Below are positions 38,024 to 46,294 of a stretch of DNA of 64,000 nt, piece after piece. Source of the DNA: Variovorax paradoxus (GTDB lineage Bacteria > Pseudomonadota > Gammaproteobacteria > Burkholderiales > Burkholderiaceae_C). Where the stretch lies: assembly GCF_022009635.1 (NCBI RefSeq), contig NZ_CP091716.1, forward strand, positions 5,229,501 through 5,293,500. The letters run 5' to 3'. A program made the translations under genes and the position numbers. Positions within the stretch are counted from its first letter, which is position 1; every line of letters starts with the position of its first letter. The notes under the pieces were generated by a model. It did not search any database. It was not told the DNA's origin and was given only the letters and a program-made list of their open reading frames with translations.

Positions 38024-39018
38024 GCCGCACCGCCCTTCTTCTTGCCGGCGCCGAACCATGTCCACGGCTTGAGCAGGCGGTCGCGCCCCACCAGCACCAG
38101 CAGCACCAGGATCAGGCCGATCCAGAACATCCAGTACTGCGGCGTCACGGCCGACAGCCAGGTCTGCAGCAACTTGAAGACGATGGCACCGGCAACGCCG
38201 CCGTAGAGCCAGCCCACGCCGCCGATGACCAGCATCAGCAGCACGTCGGCCGAGCGGTCGAAGGCCAGCACGTCGAGCGAGGCGAAGCCGGTGGTCTGCG
38301 CCAGCAGCGCGCCCGCCGCGCCGGCAACGCCGGCCGCGATGGTGTAGACCGTGACGAGGCGCGGCACCACCGGGATGCCGATGGCCATCGCGCGCAGCCG
38401 GTTGTCGCGGATCGCCTTCAGCGTGGCGCCGAACGGCGAATGCACCAGCCGGCGCATCAGCAGGAACAGCACCAGCATCACTGCCAGCGAATACCAGGCG
38501 GCCGTGCGGCCGTACAGGTCGAAGTCGAACATGCCGAGCACCGGGCCCATCACCACGCCCTGCAGGCCGTCGGCGCCGCCGGTCAGCCAGTCGAGCTTGT
38601 TGGCGAGTTCGAGCAGCAGCAGCGCCGTGCCCAGGGTGACCATCAGCCGCGTGAGGTCGCTGCCGCGCAGGATGGTCACGCTGGCCACCAGACCCAGCAG
38701 CGCCGACAGCACGACGGCGACCGCCAGACCCACGGTCGGGTCGGGCATCACCAGCTTGGCGAACAGCGCCGCCGCATACGCGCCGAAGCCGAAGAAGGCC
38801 GCATGGCCCAGCGACACGATGCCGGTGTAGCCCAGGATCAGGTCGAGCGACATCGCGAACAGCGCGACGATGGCGATCTCGTTGACCAGCAGCGAGTGCG
38901 AAGGCATCACGAGCGGCAGCGCGAAAGCCGCGGCCCAGACGACGAACTCGAGCGGATGCCAGCGCGCCTTGCGCAGGAGGGCCGACTGGAAATCGGCCGC
39001 GGAAGAAGGAGCGCTCAT
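38020..39018 (-). CDS. livM: Branched-chain-amino-acid-type ABC transporter permease LivM
   Basis: 332-residue inner-membrane permease with 8-10 helices. It has the LivM landmark GYTGIVSLGHAAFFGFGAY after the second helix and the EAA-like coupling loop SPFGATLKAIRDNRLRAMAI. It forms the channel with LivH. The start ATG is 1 nt past the livH stop side and the stop overlaps livG, a tight operon. Confidence 0.95.
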   Translation of the reverse strand: MSAPSSAADFQSALLRKARWHPLEFVVWAAAFALPLVMPSHSLLVNEIAIVALFAMSLDLILGYTGIVSLGHAAFFGFGAYAAALFAKLVMPDPTVGLAVAVVLSALLGLVASVTILRGSDLTRLMVTLGTALLLLELANKLDWLTGGADGLQGVVMGPVLGMFDFDLYGRTAAWYSLAVMLVLFLLMRRLVHSPFGATLKAIRDNRLRAMAIGIPVVPRLVTVYTIAAGVAGAAGALLAQTTGFASLDVLAFDRSADVLLMLVIGGVGWLYGGVAGAIVFKLLQTWLSAVTPQYWMFWIGLILVLLVLVGRDRLLKPWTWFGAGKKKGGAA

Positions 39019-39891
39019 TCAGCGGCCTCCCTTGCGGGTGAACAGGCCCTGGGGCCGCCACATCAGGATCAGGATCATCAGCAGGTAGACGGTGAACGCG
39101 CCCATCTTCGGAATGAAGTACTTGCCCGCCACGTCGGCGATGCCGAGCAGCAGCGCGGCCGCCAGCGGCCCGGTGATCGACGAGGTGCCGCCGACCGAGA
39201 CCACGATCAGGAAATAGATCATGTACTTGAGCGGGAAGGTCGGGTCGAGCCCGAGGATCTCCGCGCCCAGCGCGCCGCCCAGCCCCGCGAGACCGGAGCC
39301 CACGGCAAAGGTCAGCAGGAACACGATGTTCACGTTGATGCCCAGGCCCGCTGCCACGCGCGGGTCGTCGACCGCCGCGCGCAGGCGGCTGCCGAAGCGG
39401 GTCTTCGAGAGAATGAGCTGCAGCACCACCGTCAGCACCGCGCACACGCCGATGATGAACAGGCGGTAGTGCCCCATGCCCAGCATGAATGCGCCGTCGC
39501 CGATCTCGGTGCGCCCGCGCAGCCATTCGGGCAACTGCACGTTCTGCTGCGACGAGCCCACGAAGTAGTCGATGGCGGCCACCGCCATGAAGGCCAGGCC
39601 GATGGAAAAGAGCACCTGGTCCAGGTGCGGCTTGCCGTACATCGGCCGGTAGAGCGTGCGCTCCAGCAAGGCCCCGGCCAGTGCGACGACGATGAACGCC
39701 AGCGGCAGGCAGGCCAGGAACGGCAAGCCCAGCTTCTGCATGGCGAACACCGTGAGATACCCGCCGGCCATGGCGAAAGCGCCGTGCGCGAGGTTGATGA
39801 AGTTCATCAGCCCGAGCGTCACGGCCAGGCCCACGGCCAGCACGAAGAGCAGCATGCCGTAGGCGATGCCGTCGAAAAGAATGGTCAACAT
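39019..39891 (-). CDS. livH: Branched-chain-amino-acid-type ABC transporter permease LivH
   Basis: 290-residue permease with about eight helices. Signatures are [20 protein letters not shown] and the coupling loop TRFGSRLRAAVDDPRVAAGL. Partner of LivM. A 142-bp gap with a repeat separates it from the upstream receptor gene, but there is no clear terminator, so readthrough from the receptor gene is likely. Confidence 0.95.
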   Translation of the reverse strand: MLTILFDGIAYGMLLFVLAVGLAVTLGLMNFINLAHGAFAMAGGYLTVFAMQKLGLPFLACLPLAFIVVALAGALLERTLYRPMYGKPHLDQVLFSIGLAFMAVAAIDYFVGSSQQNVQLPEWLRGRTEIGDGAFMLGMGHYRLFIIGVCAVLTVVLQLILSKTRFGSRLRAAVDDPRVAAGLGINVNIVFLLTFAVGSGLAGLGGALGAEILGLDPTFPLKYMIYFLIVVSVGGTSSITGPLAAALLLGIADVAGKYFIPKMGAFTVYLLMILILMWRPQGLFTRKGGR

Positions 39892-39947
39892 GTCAGCTAC
39901 TCAAACACTGGCCGCGCCTCGCGGTCTCTTCGGGAAACACCGAGGAA

Positions 39948-40033
39948 CCGGCTTCGCCGGGCCTCAGGTGTTGCCCCCGGTAGGGGGAAGGCGAAGCGAC
40001 ACGAAGTGCGCGCAGCCTGGGGGCGAGCTCTTT
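39948..40033. repeat. Intergenic hairpin-rich element between livK-like and livH genes
   Basis: Contains CCGGC-TTC-GCCGG (39948-39960), a CCCCC/GGGGG hairpin near 39972-39987 and a following segment GCGAAGCGACACGAAGTGCG. From memory, comparable sequences recur between genes in Comamonadaceae genomes, so this may be a dispersed element that tunes expression of the receptor relative to the permease. A copy-number search was not possible. Confidence 0.4.
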
Positions 40034-41206
40034 TTATTTTGCCTTGCCCGGATCCTTGACGCTCTTGATGACGTCGAACTCGACGTTGTAGAGTTGGCCG
40101 TCCTTCTTCTCGACCTTGCGCAGGTACACGTCCTGCACGATGTCGCGCGTCTGCGCGTCGATCAGCACCTGGCCGCGCGGGCTCTCGAAGACCTGGCCCT
40201 TCATGGCCGCCAGCAGCGCTTCGCCGCCGCCCTGGCCCTTGGTGGTCTTGAGCGCTTCGTAGATCACGCGCATGCCGTCATAGCCGCCCACGGCCATGAA
40301 GTTGGGGCGCATCTTCGGGTTGGCCTTCTCGAAGGCCTCGACGAACTTCTTGTTCATTGCCGACGGGTGCGCGGCCGAGTAGTGGTGCGAGGTGACCACG
40401 CCCAGCGCGCCGTCGCCCATGTCGTTGAGTTGATCGTCGTCCGTCACGTCGCCGGTGGCGATCATCTTGATGCCGGCCTTGTCCATGCCGCGCTCCAGGA
40501 ACTGCTTCATGACGGCCGCGCCCGCGCCCGAGGGCACGAAGACGAACAGCGCGTCGGGCTTGGCGTCGCGCACCTTCTGCAGGAACGGGGCGAAGTCGGG
40601 GTTGCGCAGCGGCACGCGCAGCTTCTCGATCACCTTGCCGCCGTTGAGGACGAAGCGCTCGCTGAAGAACTTCTCTGCGTCGTTGCCGGGGCCGTAGTCG
40701 GCCACCAGCGTGACGACCGTCTTCACGCCGTTCTTGGGCGCCCAGTCGCCCATGGCCACCGACACCTGCGGCAGCGTGAAGCTCGAACGGATGATGTAGG
40801 GCGATGCCTCGGTGATGCTCGACGTGGCGGCGGCCATCACGACTTCGGGCGTCTTCGACTGGGTGGCGATGGGCGCCACCGCGAGTGCCAGGGGCGTCAG
40901 GCCGAAGCCGGCCAGCACGTTGACCTTGTCGTTCACCACCAGTTCCTGCGCCAGGCGCTTGGTGACGTCGGGCAGGCCGGTGTCGTCCTTGACGATCAGC
41001 TCGACCTTCTTGCCGGCCACGGTGTCGCCGTTCTGGGCCATGTACAGGCGGGCGGCGGCTTCGATCTGGCGGCCGGTGGAGGCCGACTGGCCCGTCATCG
41101 GCAGGATCAGGCCGATCTTGAACTTGTTGTCCTGGGCACTGGCCAGCGACATTGAAAGCGCGAGCGCCGACAGGGCTGCGGTCTGGATGAGATGGCGTCT
41201 TTGCAT
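40034..41206 (-). CDS. ABC transporter substrate-binding protein (LivK-like)
   Basis: 390-residue periplasmic receptor with a signal peptide (MQRRHLIQTAALSALALSMS, cleavage after ASA-Q about residue 24). The mature protein starts KFKIGLILPMTGQSASTGRQ, a Peripla_BP_6 fold. It feeds the LivHMGF complex encoded downstream. Sequence and context (next to vanB-like/vanA-like genes) resemble receptors of aromatic-acid importers more than classic LivJ/LivK, but ligand assignment is inference. ATG 41206 sits behind AAGGAA-like sequence; an upstream in-frame start lacks a signal-peptide context. Confidence 0.91.
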   Translation of the reverse strand: MQRRHLIQTAALSALALSMSLASAQDNKFKIGLILPMTGQSASTGRQIEAAARLYMAQNGDTVAGKKVELIVKDDTGLPDVTKRLAQELVVNDKVNVLAGFGLTPLALAVAPIATQSKTPEVVMAAATSSITEASPYIIRSSFTLPQVSVAMGDWAPKNGVKTVVTLVADYGPGNDAEKFFSERFVLNGGKVIEKLRVPLRNPDFAPFLQKVRDAKPDALFVFVPSGAGAAVMKQFLERGMDKAGIKMIATGDVTDDDQLNDMGDGALGVVTSHHYSAAHPSAMNKKFVEAFEKANPKMRPNFMAVGGYDGMRVIYEALKTTKGQGGGEALLAAMKGQVFESPRGQVLIDAQTRDIVQDVYLRKVEKKDGQLYNVEFDVIKSVKDPGKAK

Positions 41207-41308
41207 GTTTTTTCCTTCAGGGACGGAACTCGAAACCGGGGCTATTTTCAACACTTTGCAACAAACGGCGGAGCAGGCAATCACCTACCCCGCCCCGTTC
41301 GCGTGCCT

Positions 41309-41350
41309 TTGTTGCGCGATCAACAAATGAACTGCGCGATCATCGCGCAA
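41309..41350. promoter_or_regulatory. Two adjacent inverted repeats upstream of the livK-like gene
   Basis: TTTGTTG-CGCGAT-CAACAAA (41309-41328) is followed 5 bp later by TGCGCGA-TCA-TCGCGCA (41334-41350). Both share the core GCGCGATCA. They lie between the vanB-like stop (41373) and the receptor start (41206), so they could be operators for the receptor gene or, less likely, a terminator for the demethylase genes, as no T-run follows. Confidence 0.45.
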
Positions 41351-41372
41351 GGCGGCCGTCGTCTCGGACGAT

Positions 41373-42359
41373 TCAGCTGTCGGCGCGATAGGCGGAGTCG
41401 AGCGTGAGCGTACCCACCGCGCGTGACACGCAGGCGCAGATGCGCGTGGCCGCTGCTTTTTCGTGCTCGCTGAGGAACACGTCGCGGTGGTCGACCTCGC
41501 CGTCGACGGCAATCACGTCCATGGCGCACAGGCCGCACTCGCCGCGCTTGCAGTCCCACAGCGTCTGCACGCCGGCGGCGTCCAGCGCCTCCAGCAGCGT
41601 GCAGTCGGCAGGCACCGTGATGGCGAGGTCGTGGCGCGGAATGCGCACCTGGAACGCCTGCGTGGCCAGCCGGCCGCTGCTGCCGAAGGTCTCGAAGCGC
41701 AGGTCCTCGATGGGACGGCCCGCCGCATGCCAGGCGCGCTTGAGCGCCTCGAGCATCGGCACCGGGCCGCAGGTGTAGAGCTGCCCGCCGGGCGGCAGCG
41801 CGGCGATGGCGGCGGCGAAGTCGATGGGCGCCGAGCCTTCATGCGCCTCCACGTGCTCGCCCAGCGCTTCGCGCAGATGCGCGAGGTAGCCGAATTCGTC
41901 GGCATTGCGCGCGCCGTAGAGCATCTTCACCGGCACGCTGGCGCGCCTGGCGTGCTCGCCCAGCCGCTGCGCCATCAGCACCAGCGGCGTGATGCCGGTG
42001 CCGCCCGCCACCAGCAGGTAGCCGGGCGCGGACATGTCGAGCGCAAAGTGGTTTTGCGGCGCGCTGACCTGCAGCCGGTCGCCCTCGACCAGCCGCCACA
42101 TCGCGAGCGATCCGCCACGGCCGTCGTCCAGCCGCTTGACGGCGATGCGCCAGCAGCGGCCGTCGCCCTCGCCGACCAGCGAGTAGGAGCGGGTCTGCAG
42201 CTTGCCCTGCGCCGTCATCACCTGCACCTGCAGATGGGCGCCGGGTTCATAGGCGCCGGCGAAGCCGTCGTCGGGGCGCAGTTCGAACTCGCGCACGGTG
42301 GGCGTCACGTCGCGCAGCGCGACGACCTGCGCCTGCATCCATTGAAGATCGCTTTTCAT
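41373..42359 (-). CDS. Oxidoreductase, VanB-type (FMN/2Fe-2S reductase)
   Basis: 328-residue single-chain reductase that passes electrons from NAD(P)H through flavin and a plant-type ferredoxin to a Rieske oxygenase. The order is a flavin-binding domain (RSYSLVGEGDG, about 57-67), an NAD domain (LLVAGGTGITPLVLMAQRLG) and a C-terminal ferredoxin with CKRGECGLC plus a later Cys (CACVSRAVG). It is the partner of the VanA-like oxygenase two genes upstream. The vanA-gntR-vanB order supports a demethylase pair. Confidence 0.9.
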   Translation of the reverse strand: MKSDLQWMQAQVVALRDVTPTVREFELRPDDGFAGAYEPGAHLQVQVMTAQGKLQTRSYSLVGEGDGRCWRIAVKRLDDGRGGSLAMWRLVEGDRLQVSAPQNHFALDMSAPGYLLVAGGTGITPLVLMAQRLGEHARRASVPVKMLYGARNADEFGYLAHLREALGEHVEAHEGSAPIDFAAAIAALPPGGQLYTCGPVPMLEALKRAWHAAGRPIEDLRFETFGSSGRLATQAFQVRIPRHDLAITVPADCTLLEALDAAGVQTLWDCKRGECGLCAMDVIAVDGEVDHRDVFLSEHEKAAATRICACVSRAVGTLTLDSAYRADS

Positions 42360-42400
42360 CGGGGAACAACACCAACAGGAAAGAAGGGGAAGGAAAGGAA

Positions 42401-43183
42401 TCAGCCGCGCCGGCGAATGAGCTGCACGCCCGGCAGCGGACGCTGCTCGGCGGTTGGCGTGCCGTGCAGCGCCTCGCGCAGGTTGCGACGCGCGATGCGG
42501 CTGTGCTCACGCATCAGCGCCTCGGCGCGCGAGCCTTCGCCGGACTCGATGGCGTCGAGCACCTGGACGTGCTGGTCCTGCGCGATCACCAGCATGTCGC
42601 GCGCGGCGGGCGAATTGGCCTGCACGATGACGAAGCCCGAGGGCGACGCGAACGGCAGGTTGACCACCCGCTCCAGCTGCTGCGCAATGACCGGGCTGCC
42701 CGCCATTTCGCACAGCAGCGCATGGAAGCGCTCGTTGTGCGTCACGTAGCGCGAGAAGGCGGCGTCGTCCAGCGCCGGCTCGCGCAGCAGTTCGTCGATG
42801 CGCTGCAGGCAGGCGCGCGCTTCGCGCAGCACCACGGGCGCCGCGCCGCGCTCGGCCGCGAGCCGGGCCACCAGGCCTTCGAGCGTGCCGCGCAGCTCGA
42901 TGGCGTCGGCCACGTCGCGCTCGGAAAAAGTGCGCACCGCATAGCCGCCGTTGGGCAGCGCTTCGAGCAGGCCCTCCTGCTCGAGCCGCATCAGCGCCGT
43001 GCGCACCGGCGTGCGCGACACGCCGAGCTGCTCGGAGATGGCCACTTCGGCAATGCGCGCGCCGCCGGGCAGATCGCCCGCCAGGATCATCTCGCGCAGC
43101 CGCAACTGCGCCTTCACGGCCTGCGAGCTGCCGCTGTCGGCTGGCTGTTGTTCCGCGGCGGAAGAAACCACGGCGGCCCTCAT
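42401..43183 (-). CDS. GntR-family regulator with FCD domain (VanR-like)
   Basis: 260-residue regulator. The winged helix-turn-helix reads [20 protein letters not shown] and then [20 protein letters not shown] (about 23-65), followed by an all-helical FCD ligand domain with Asp/His residues for a metal and acid ligand ([17 protein letters not shown]). It is nested between vanA-like and vanB-like genes and overlaps the vanA-like stop by 4 nt. The probable targets are the two TGTATAC palindromes at 44309 and 44372. Confidence 0.91.
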   Translation of the reverse strand: MRAAVVSSAAEQQPADSGSSQAVKAQLRLREMILAGDLPGGARIAEVAISEQLGVSRTPVRTALMRLEQEGLLEALPNGGYAVRTFSERDVADAIELRGTLEGLVARLAAERGAAPVVLREARACLQRIDELLREPALDDAAFSRYVTHNERFHALLCEMAGSPVIAQQLERVVNLPFASPSGFVIVQANSPAARDMLVIAQDQHVQVLDAIESGEGSRAEALMREHSRIARRNLREALHGTPTAEQRPLPGVQLIRRRG

Positions 43184-44298
43184 GCGGCCTGCTTCTCGCC
43201 CGGCTGCTCGGCGGGACGGATCGAGATGGCCGCGCGCGCGGGCTTTTCCTTCTCGATCATGCGGTCGATGAGCTTGCGCGCCCACATCGAACCGGCGTCG
43301 ATGTTGAGGTTGTAGAACTTGTGGTCGGGGTGCTCGTCCATGGCTTTCTGCTGCGCCTCGAGCACCAGCTCGTCTTCGCGGAAGATGCCCGAGACGCCCT
43401 CGCGCAGCTCGTGCGTGAGGCGCTGCTCGCCCAGGCAGTAGTTGCGCGAGAAGGCCCAGAAGTACAGGCAGGTCTTGTCGGTCTCGGGCGTGATGGTGTT
43501 GAGCACGTAGCCGTTGACGCCCTTGCTGCGGTCGCCGGGGTTGCCGTTCTTCGGCACCGCGCCGCTGCCGGCCTCGGCCACGCCGACGTCGATGTTCACC
43601 GTGCACGGGCCCTCGAAACGGATGATCTGCCAGCGGTCGACCTTGCCCGTGTAGCCGCGCGCATGGCGGATCTGGCCGCCCCAGAAGGGCGGCGGGTCGA
43701 TGCTCTCCATCCAGCGCGTGACGGTGGCCGAGCGGTCGCCGTGCGTGGCGACGAAAGGCGCCTCGGCCACCTCGCGGTTGCCGATGGACGAGCCGTGCAC
43801 GAAGGTCTCGTGCGTCAGGTCCATGAGGTTGTCGACCACCAGGCGGTAGTCGCAATTGACGCGGATCATCTTGCCGTCGCCGGCCCAGGCCGGGTCGTCG
43901 TTCCAGTGCATGTCGGGCACCAGCGCCGGGTCGGCCTTGGCCGGGTCGCCGGGCCAGATCCAGACGAAGCGGTGCTTCTCGACCACCGGAAAGCTGCGCA
44001 CGCAGGCCGACGGGTTGAGCGTTTCCTGGCTCGGCATGTGGGTGCAGCGGCCCTGGCTGTTGTAGACGAGGCCGTGGTAGCCGCACACCAGTTCGTCGCC
44101 TTCGAGGCGGCCCAGCGACAGCGGCATCAGGCGGTGCCAGCAGGCGTCTTCGAGCACGGCCACCTGGCCGTCGGTGCGACGGTACAGCACCACTTTCTGG
44201 TTGCAGATGGTGCGCGGCAGCAGCGCATGACGCACTTCGACGTCGTAGGCGGCGGCATACCAAGCGTTGAGTGGAAAGGCGGTCGTGGGCGTTTTCAT
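43180..44298 (-). CDS. Rieske non-heme iron oxygenase, VanA-type O-demethylase subunit
   Basis: 372-residue oxygenase. The Rieske cluster ligands are Cys53-Trp-His55 and Cys72-Gly-Tyr-His75. The mononuclear iron site follows in [15 protein letters not shown]. It is like vanillate O-demethylase VanA, which opens the methyl ether of an aromatic acid and releases formaldehyde, but it is slightly longer and the substrate could be another methoxy- or N-methyl compound. Electrons come from the VanB-type reductase in the same operon. Upstream are two GntR-type palindromes shared with a divergent MetE-like gene. Confidence 0.88.
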   Translation of the reverse strand: MKTPTTAFPLNAWYAAAYDVEVRHALLPRTICNQKVVLYRRTDGQVAVLEDACWHRLMPLSLGRLEGDELVCGYHGLVYNSQGRCTHMPSQETLNPSACVRSFPVVEKHRFVWIWPGDPAKADPALVPDMHWNDDPAWAGDGKMIRVNCDYRLVVDNLMDLTHETFVHGSSIGNREVAEAPFVATHGDRSATVTRWMESIDPPPFWGGQIRHARGYTGKVDRWQIIRFEGPCTVNIDVGVAEAGSGAVPKNGNPGDRSKGVNGYVLNTITPETDKTCLYFWAFSRNYCLGEQRLTHELREGVSGIFREDELVLEAQQKAMDEHPDHKFYNLNIDAGSMWARKLIDRMIEKEKPARAAISIRPAEQPGEKQAA

Positions 44299-44308
44299 GA
44301 ATACTCAA

Positions 44309-44317
44309 TGTATACAG
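44309..44317. promoter_or_regulatory. GntR-type operator half 1 (TGTATACAG)
   Basis: TGTATACAG, 11 bp upstream of the VanA-like start codon, with the same core as the site at 44372-44381. The GT-N2-AC core suits FCD-type GntR proteins such as the one encoded in this operon. Confidence 0.6.
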
Positions 44318-44371
44318 AAACACGGAAATTTCCAGCAATTTTGGGCATTTATAGGGAAAACACCGAGATAT

Positions 44372-44381
44372 CTGTATACAG
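44372..44381. promoter_or_regulatory. GntR-type operator half 2 (CTGTATACAG)
   Basis: Perfect 10-bp palindrome CTGTATACAG, 64 bp from the first copy (centre to centre, about six helical turns) and 64 bp upstream of the divergent MetE-like ATG. Two in-phase sites allow looping or joint control of both directions. Confidence 0.65.
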
Positions 44382-44444
44382 CAATCGGCATTTCGATAGC
44401 GATACGATGTCCGGCCAGTTCCCCTCATCACGACGGAGTCATCC

Positions 44445-45566
44445 ATGTCACAGCACGCCGCCCTGCCCGCCCGCTTCGACCACGTGGGCAGTTTCCTGCG
44501 CCCCAAATACCTGCTCGAAGCGCGCGAGCAGAAGGCCAAGGGCGAGATCACGCCCGAACAGCTTCGCCTGGTCGAAGACAAGGCCATCGCCGAGATCGTC
44601 AAGTTCCAGGAAGACATCGGCCTGAAGAGCATCACCGACGGCGAATTCCGCCGCACCTATTTCCACATCGACTTCCTCGACCAGCTCGGTGGCGTGAAGA
44701 CCGACATCCCGGTCACCATCCGCAAGCCCGACGGCACCGAGGAACTCGCGCCGCCCGCGATGCGCGTGATCGACAAGGTCCGCCACGTCAAGGACATCCA
44801 GCTTGCCGACTTCCAGTACCTCAGGAGCCAGGTGTCGGCGGGCAACACGCCCAAGGTGACGATCCCTTCGCCCACCATGCTGCACTTCCGCGGCGGCCGC
44901 GCCGGCATCAGCAAGGACGCCTACCCCGAGCTCGACCCGGCGTTCTACGACGACGTGGCCAAGGCCTATGGCGACGAACTGCGCTCGCTGGCCGCCGCCG
45001 GCTGCACCTACGTGCAGATGGACGACACCAACCTCGCCTACCTGTGCGACGAGCACATGCGCGAAGCCGCCCGCAAGCGCGGCGACGACCCGAACGAGCT
45101 GCCGCACCGCTACGCCGCCTTCATCAACAAGGTGGTCGCGCAGAAGCCGCCGGGCATGCTGCTGGCCATGCACCTGTGCCGCGGCAACTTCAAGAGCACG
45201 CACGCCGCCGCCGGCAACTACGAGCCCGTGGCCGAGGCGCTGCTCAAGGAGATGGACCTGGACGCCTACTTCATGGAGTACGACGACGCGCGCTCGGGCG
45301 ACTTCAAGCCGCTGCGCTACCTGCCCAAGGGCAAGACGGTGGTGCTCGGCCTGGTGACCACCAAGTTCGGCGAGATGGAAGACAAGGACGAACTCAAGCG
45401 CCGCATCGAGGACGCCGCCAAGTACGCCTCGCTCGACCAGCTCGCGCTGTCGCCGCAGTGCGGCTTCTCCAGCACCGTGCACGGCAACAACATCGCGGTG
45501 GAAGCGCAGCGCAACAAGCTGCGCCTGGTGATCGAGACCGCGCAGGAAGTCTGGGGCTCGACCTGA
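44445..45566 (+). CDS. MetE-like cobalamin-independent methionine synthase domain protein
   Basis: 373-residue zinc-dependent alkyltransferase, equal to the C-terminal catalytic half of MetE. The zinc ligands are visible in HLCRGNFKS (His, Cys) and the distal Cys in [17 protein letters not shown] and [12 protein letters not shown] line the active site. The folate-binding N-terminal half of MetE is absent, so it cannot be a standard methionine synthase by architecture. Relatives include epoxyalkane:CoM transferase. It is divergent from the demethylase operon with shared GntR-like sites, followed 28 bp later by a GST. A thiol alkyl-transfer role is inferred. Confidence 0.87.
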   Translation: MSQHAALPARFDHVGSFLRPKYLLEAREQKAKGEITPEQLRLVEDKAIAEIVKFQEDIGLKSITDGEFRRTYFHIDFLDQLGGVKTDIPVTIRKPDGTEELAPPAMRVIDKVRHVKDIQLADFQYLRSQVSAGNTPKVTIPSPTMLHFRGGRAGISKDAYPELDPAFYDDVAKAYGDELRSLAAAGCTYVQMDDTNLAYLCDEHMREAARKRGDDPNELPHRYAAFINKVVAQKPPGMLLAMHLCRGNFKSTHAAAGNYEPVAEALLKEMDLDAYFMEYDDARSGDFKPLRYLPKGKTVVLGLVTTKFGEMEDKDELKRRIEDAAKYASLDQLALSPQCGFSSTVHGNNIAVEAQRNKLRLVIETAQEVWGST

Positions 45567-45594
45567 CGCACCGTTTCTGTTGAAGTCGGGGGCC

Positions 45595-46269
45595 ATGACG
45601 ACTCACATCTACTCCGGCCCCCTCAGCATGTTCGGCGCCAAGGTCGAGATCGCGGCGCGCGAAAAAGGCATCGCCTTCGAACTGGTCATGGTGCCGTTCA
45701 TCGAAGGCGACGCCTACGAGCCCAAGCACCCCGAGGTGCTGCGCGTGAACCCGGTCAAGCAGCAGGTGCCGGTGCTGGTCGACGACATCGACGGCGGGGT
45801 CTCGCTCTTCGACTCGACCCAGATCTTCGAGTACCTCGAAGACCGCTACCCGGCTCCCGCGCTGTGGCCCGAAGGCATTGCCGACCGGGCCCGCGCGCGG
45901 CAGCTGGAGCAGAAGTCCGACGAGGTCTTCTTCCCCAACGTCATCAAACTCTTCGGCCTGCAGGATGCGATGCAGAGCGCGCCCGCCGTCGCGGCCTGCG
46001 CCGCATGCGCGCGCTACTACGACGAGATGGAAGGCCTGCTGGCCACGCGCGAATACCTCGCGGGGCCCTACGGCTTCGCCGACATCGCCTTCTACATGGC
46101 CTGCGTGTTCGCCGACCGCAAGGGCGCGGGCATGAGCGCCGCCACGCCGCGCCTGCTGGCATGGCGCACCCGCGTGGGCGAGCGGCCCGCGGTGCGCGCG
46201 GTGGTCGACCCGATGATGCAGTTCCTCGCCTCGCAAGGGCGCGGCGTACCGGCCTTCCTGCAACGCTGA
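45595..46269 (+). CDS. Glutathione S-transferase
   Basis: 224-residue GST. The N-terminal thioredoxin-like domain (IYSGPLSMFGAKVEIAAREK) carries the Ser-x-Phe-x-x-Lys-Val pattern, VNPVKQQVPVLVDD provides the cis-Pro, and SLFDSTQIFEYLEDRYP the glutathione-gamma-Glu site (Asp-Ser). The C-terminal helical domain follows. ATG 45595 was chosen over an upstream TTG. It lies 28 bp after the MetE-like gene and is likely cotranscribed, so a link to methyl/alkyl or formaldehyde handling is possible but unproven. Confidence 0.88.
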   Translation: MTTHIYSGPLSMFGAKVEIAAREKGIAFELVMVPFIEGDAYEPKHPEVLRVNPVKQQVPVLVDDIDGGVSLFDSTQIFEYLEDRYPAPALWPEGIADRARARQLEQKSDEVFFPNVIKLFGLQDAMQSAPAVAACAACARYYDEMEGLLATREYLAGPYGFADIAFYMACVFADRKGAGMSAATPRLLAWRTRVGERPAVRAVVDPMMQFLASQGRGVPAFLQR

Positions 46270-46294
46270 TTCCGCGCTGACGCATCATTGCGCC

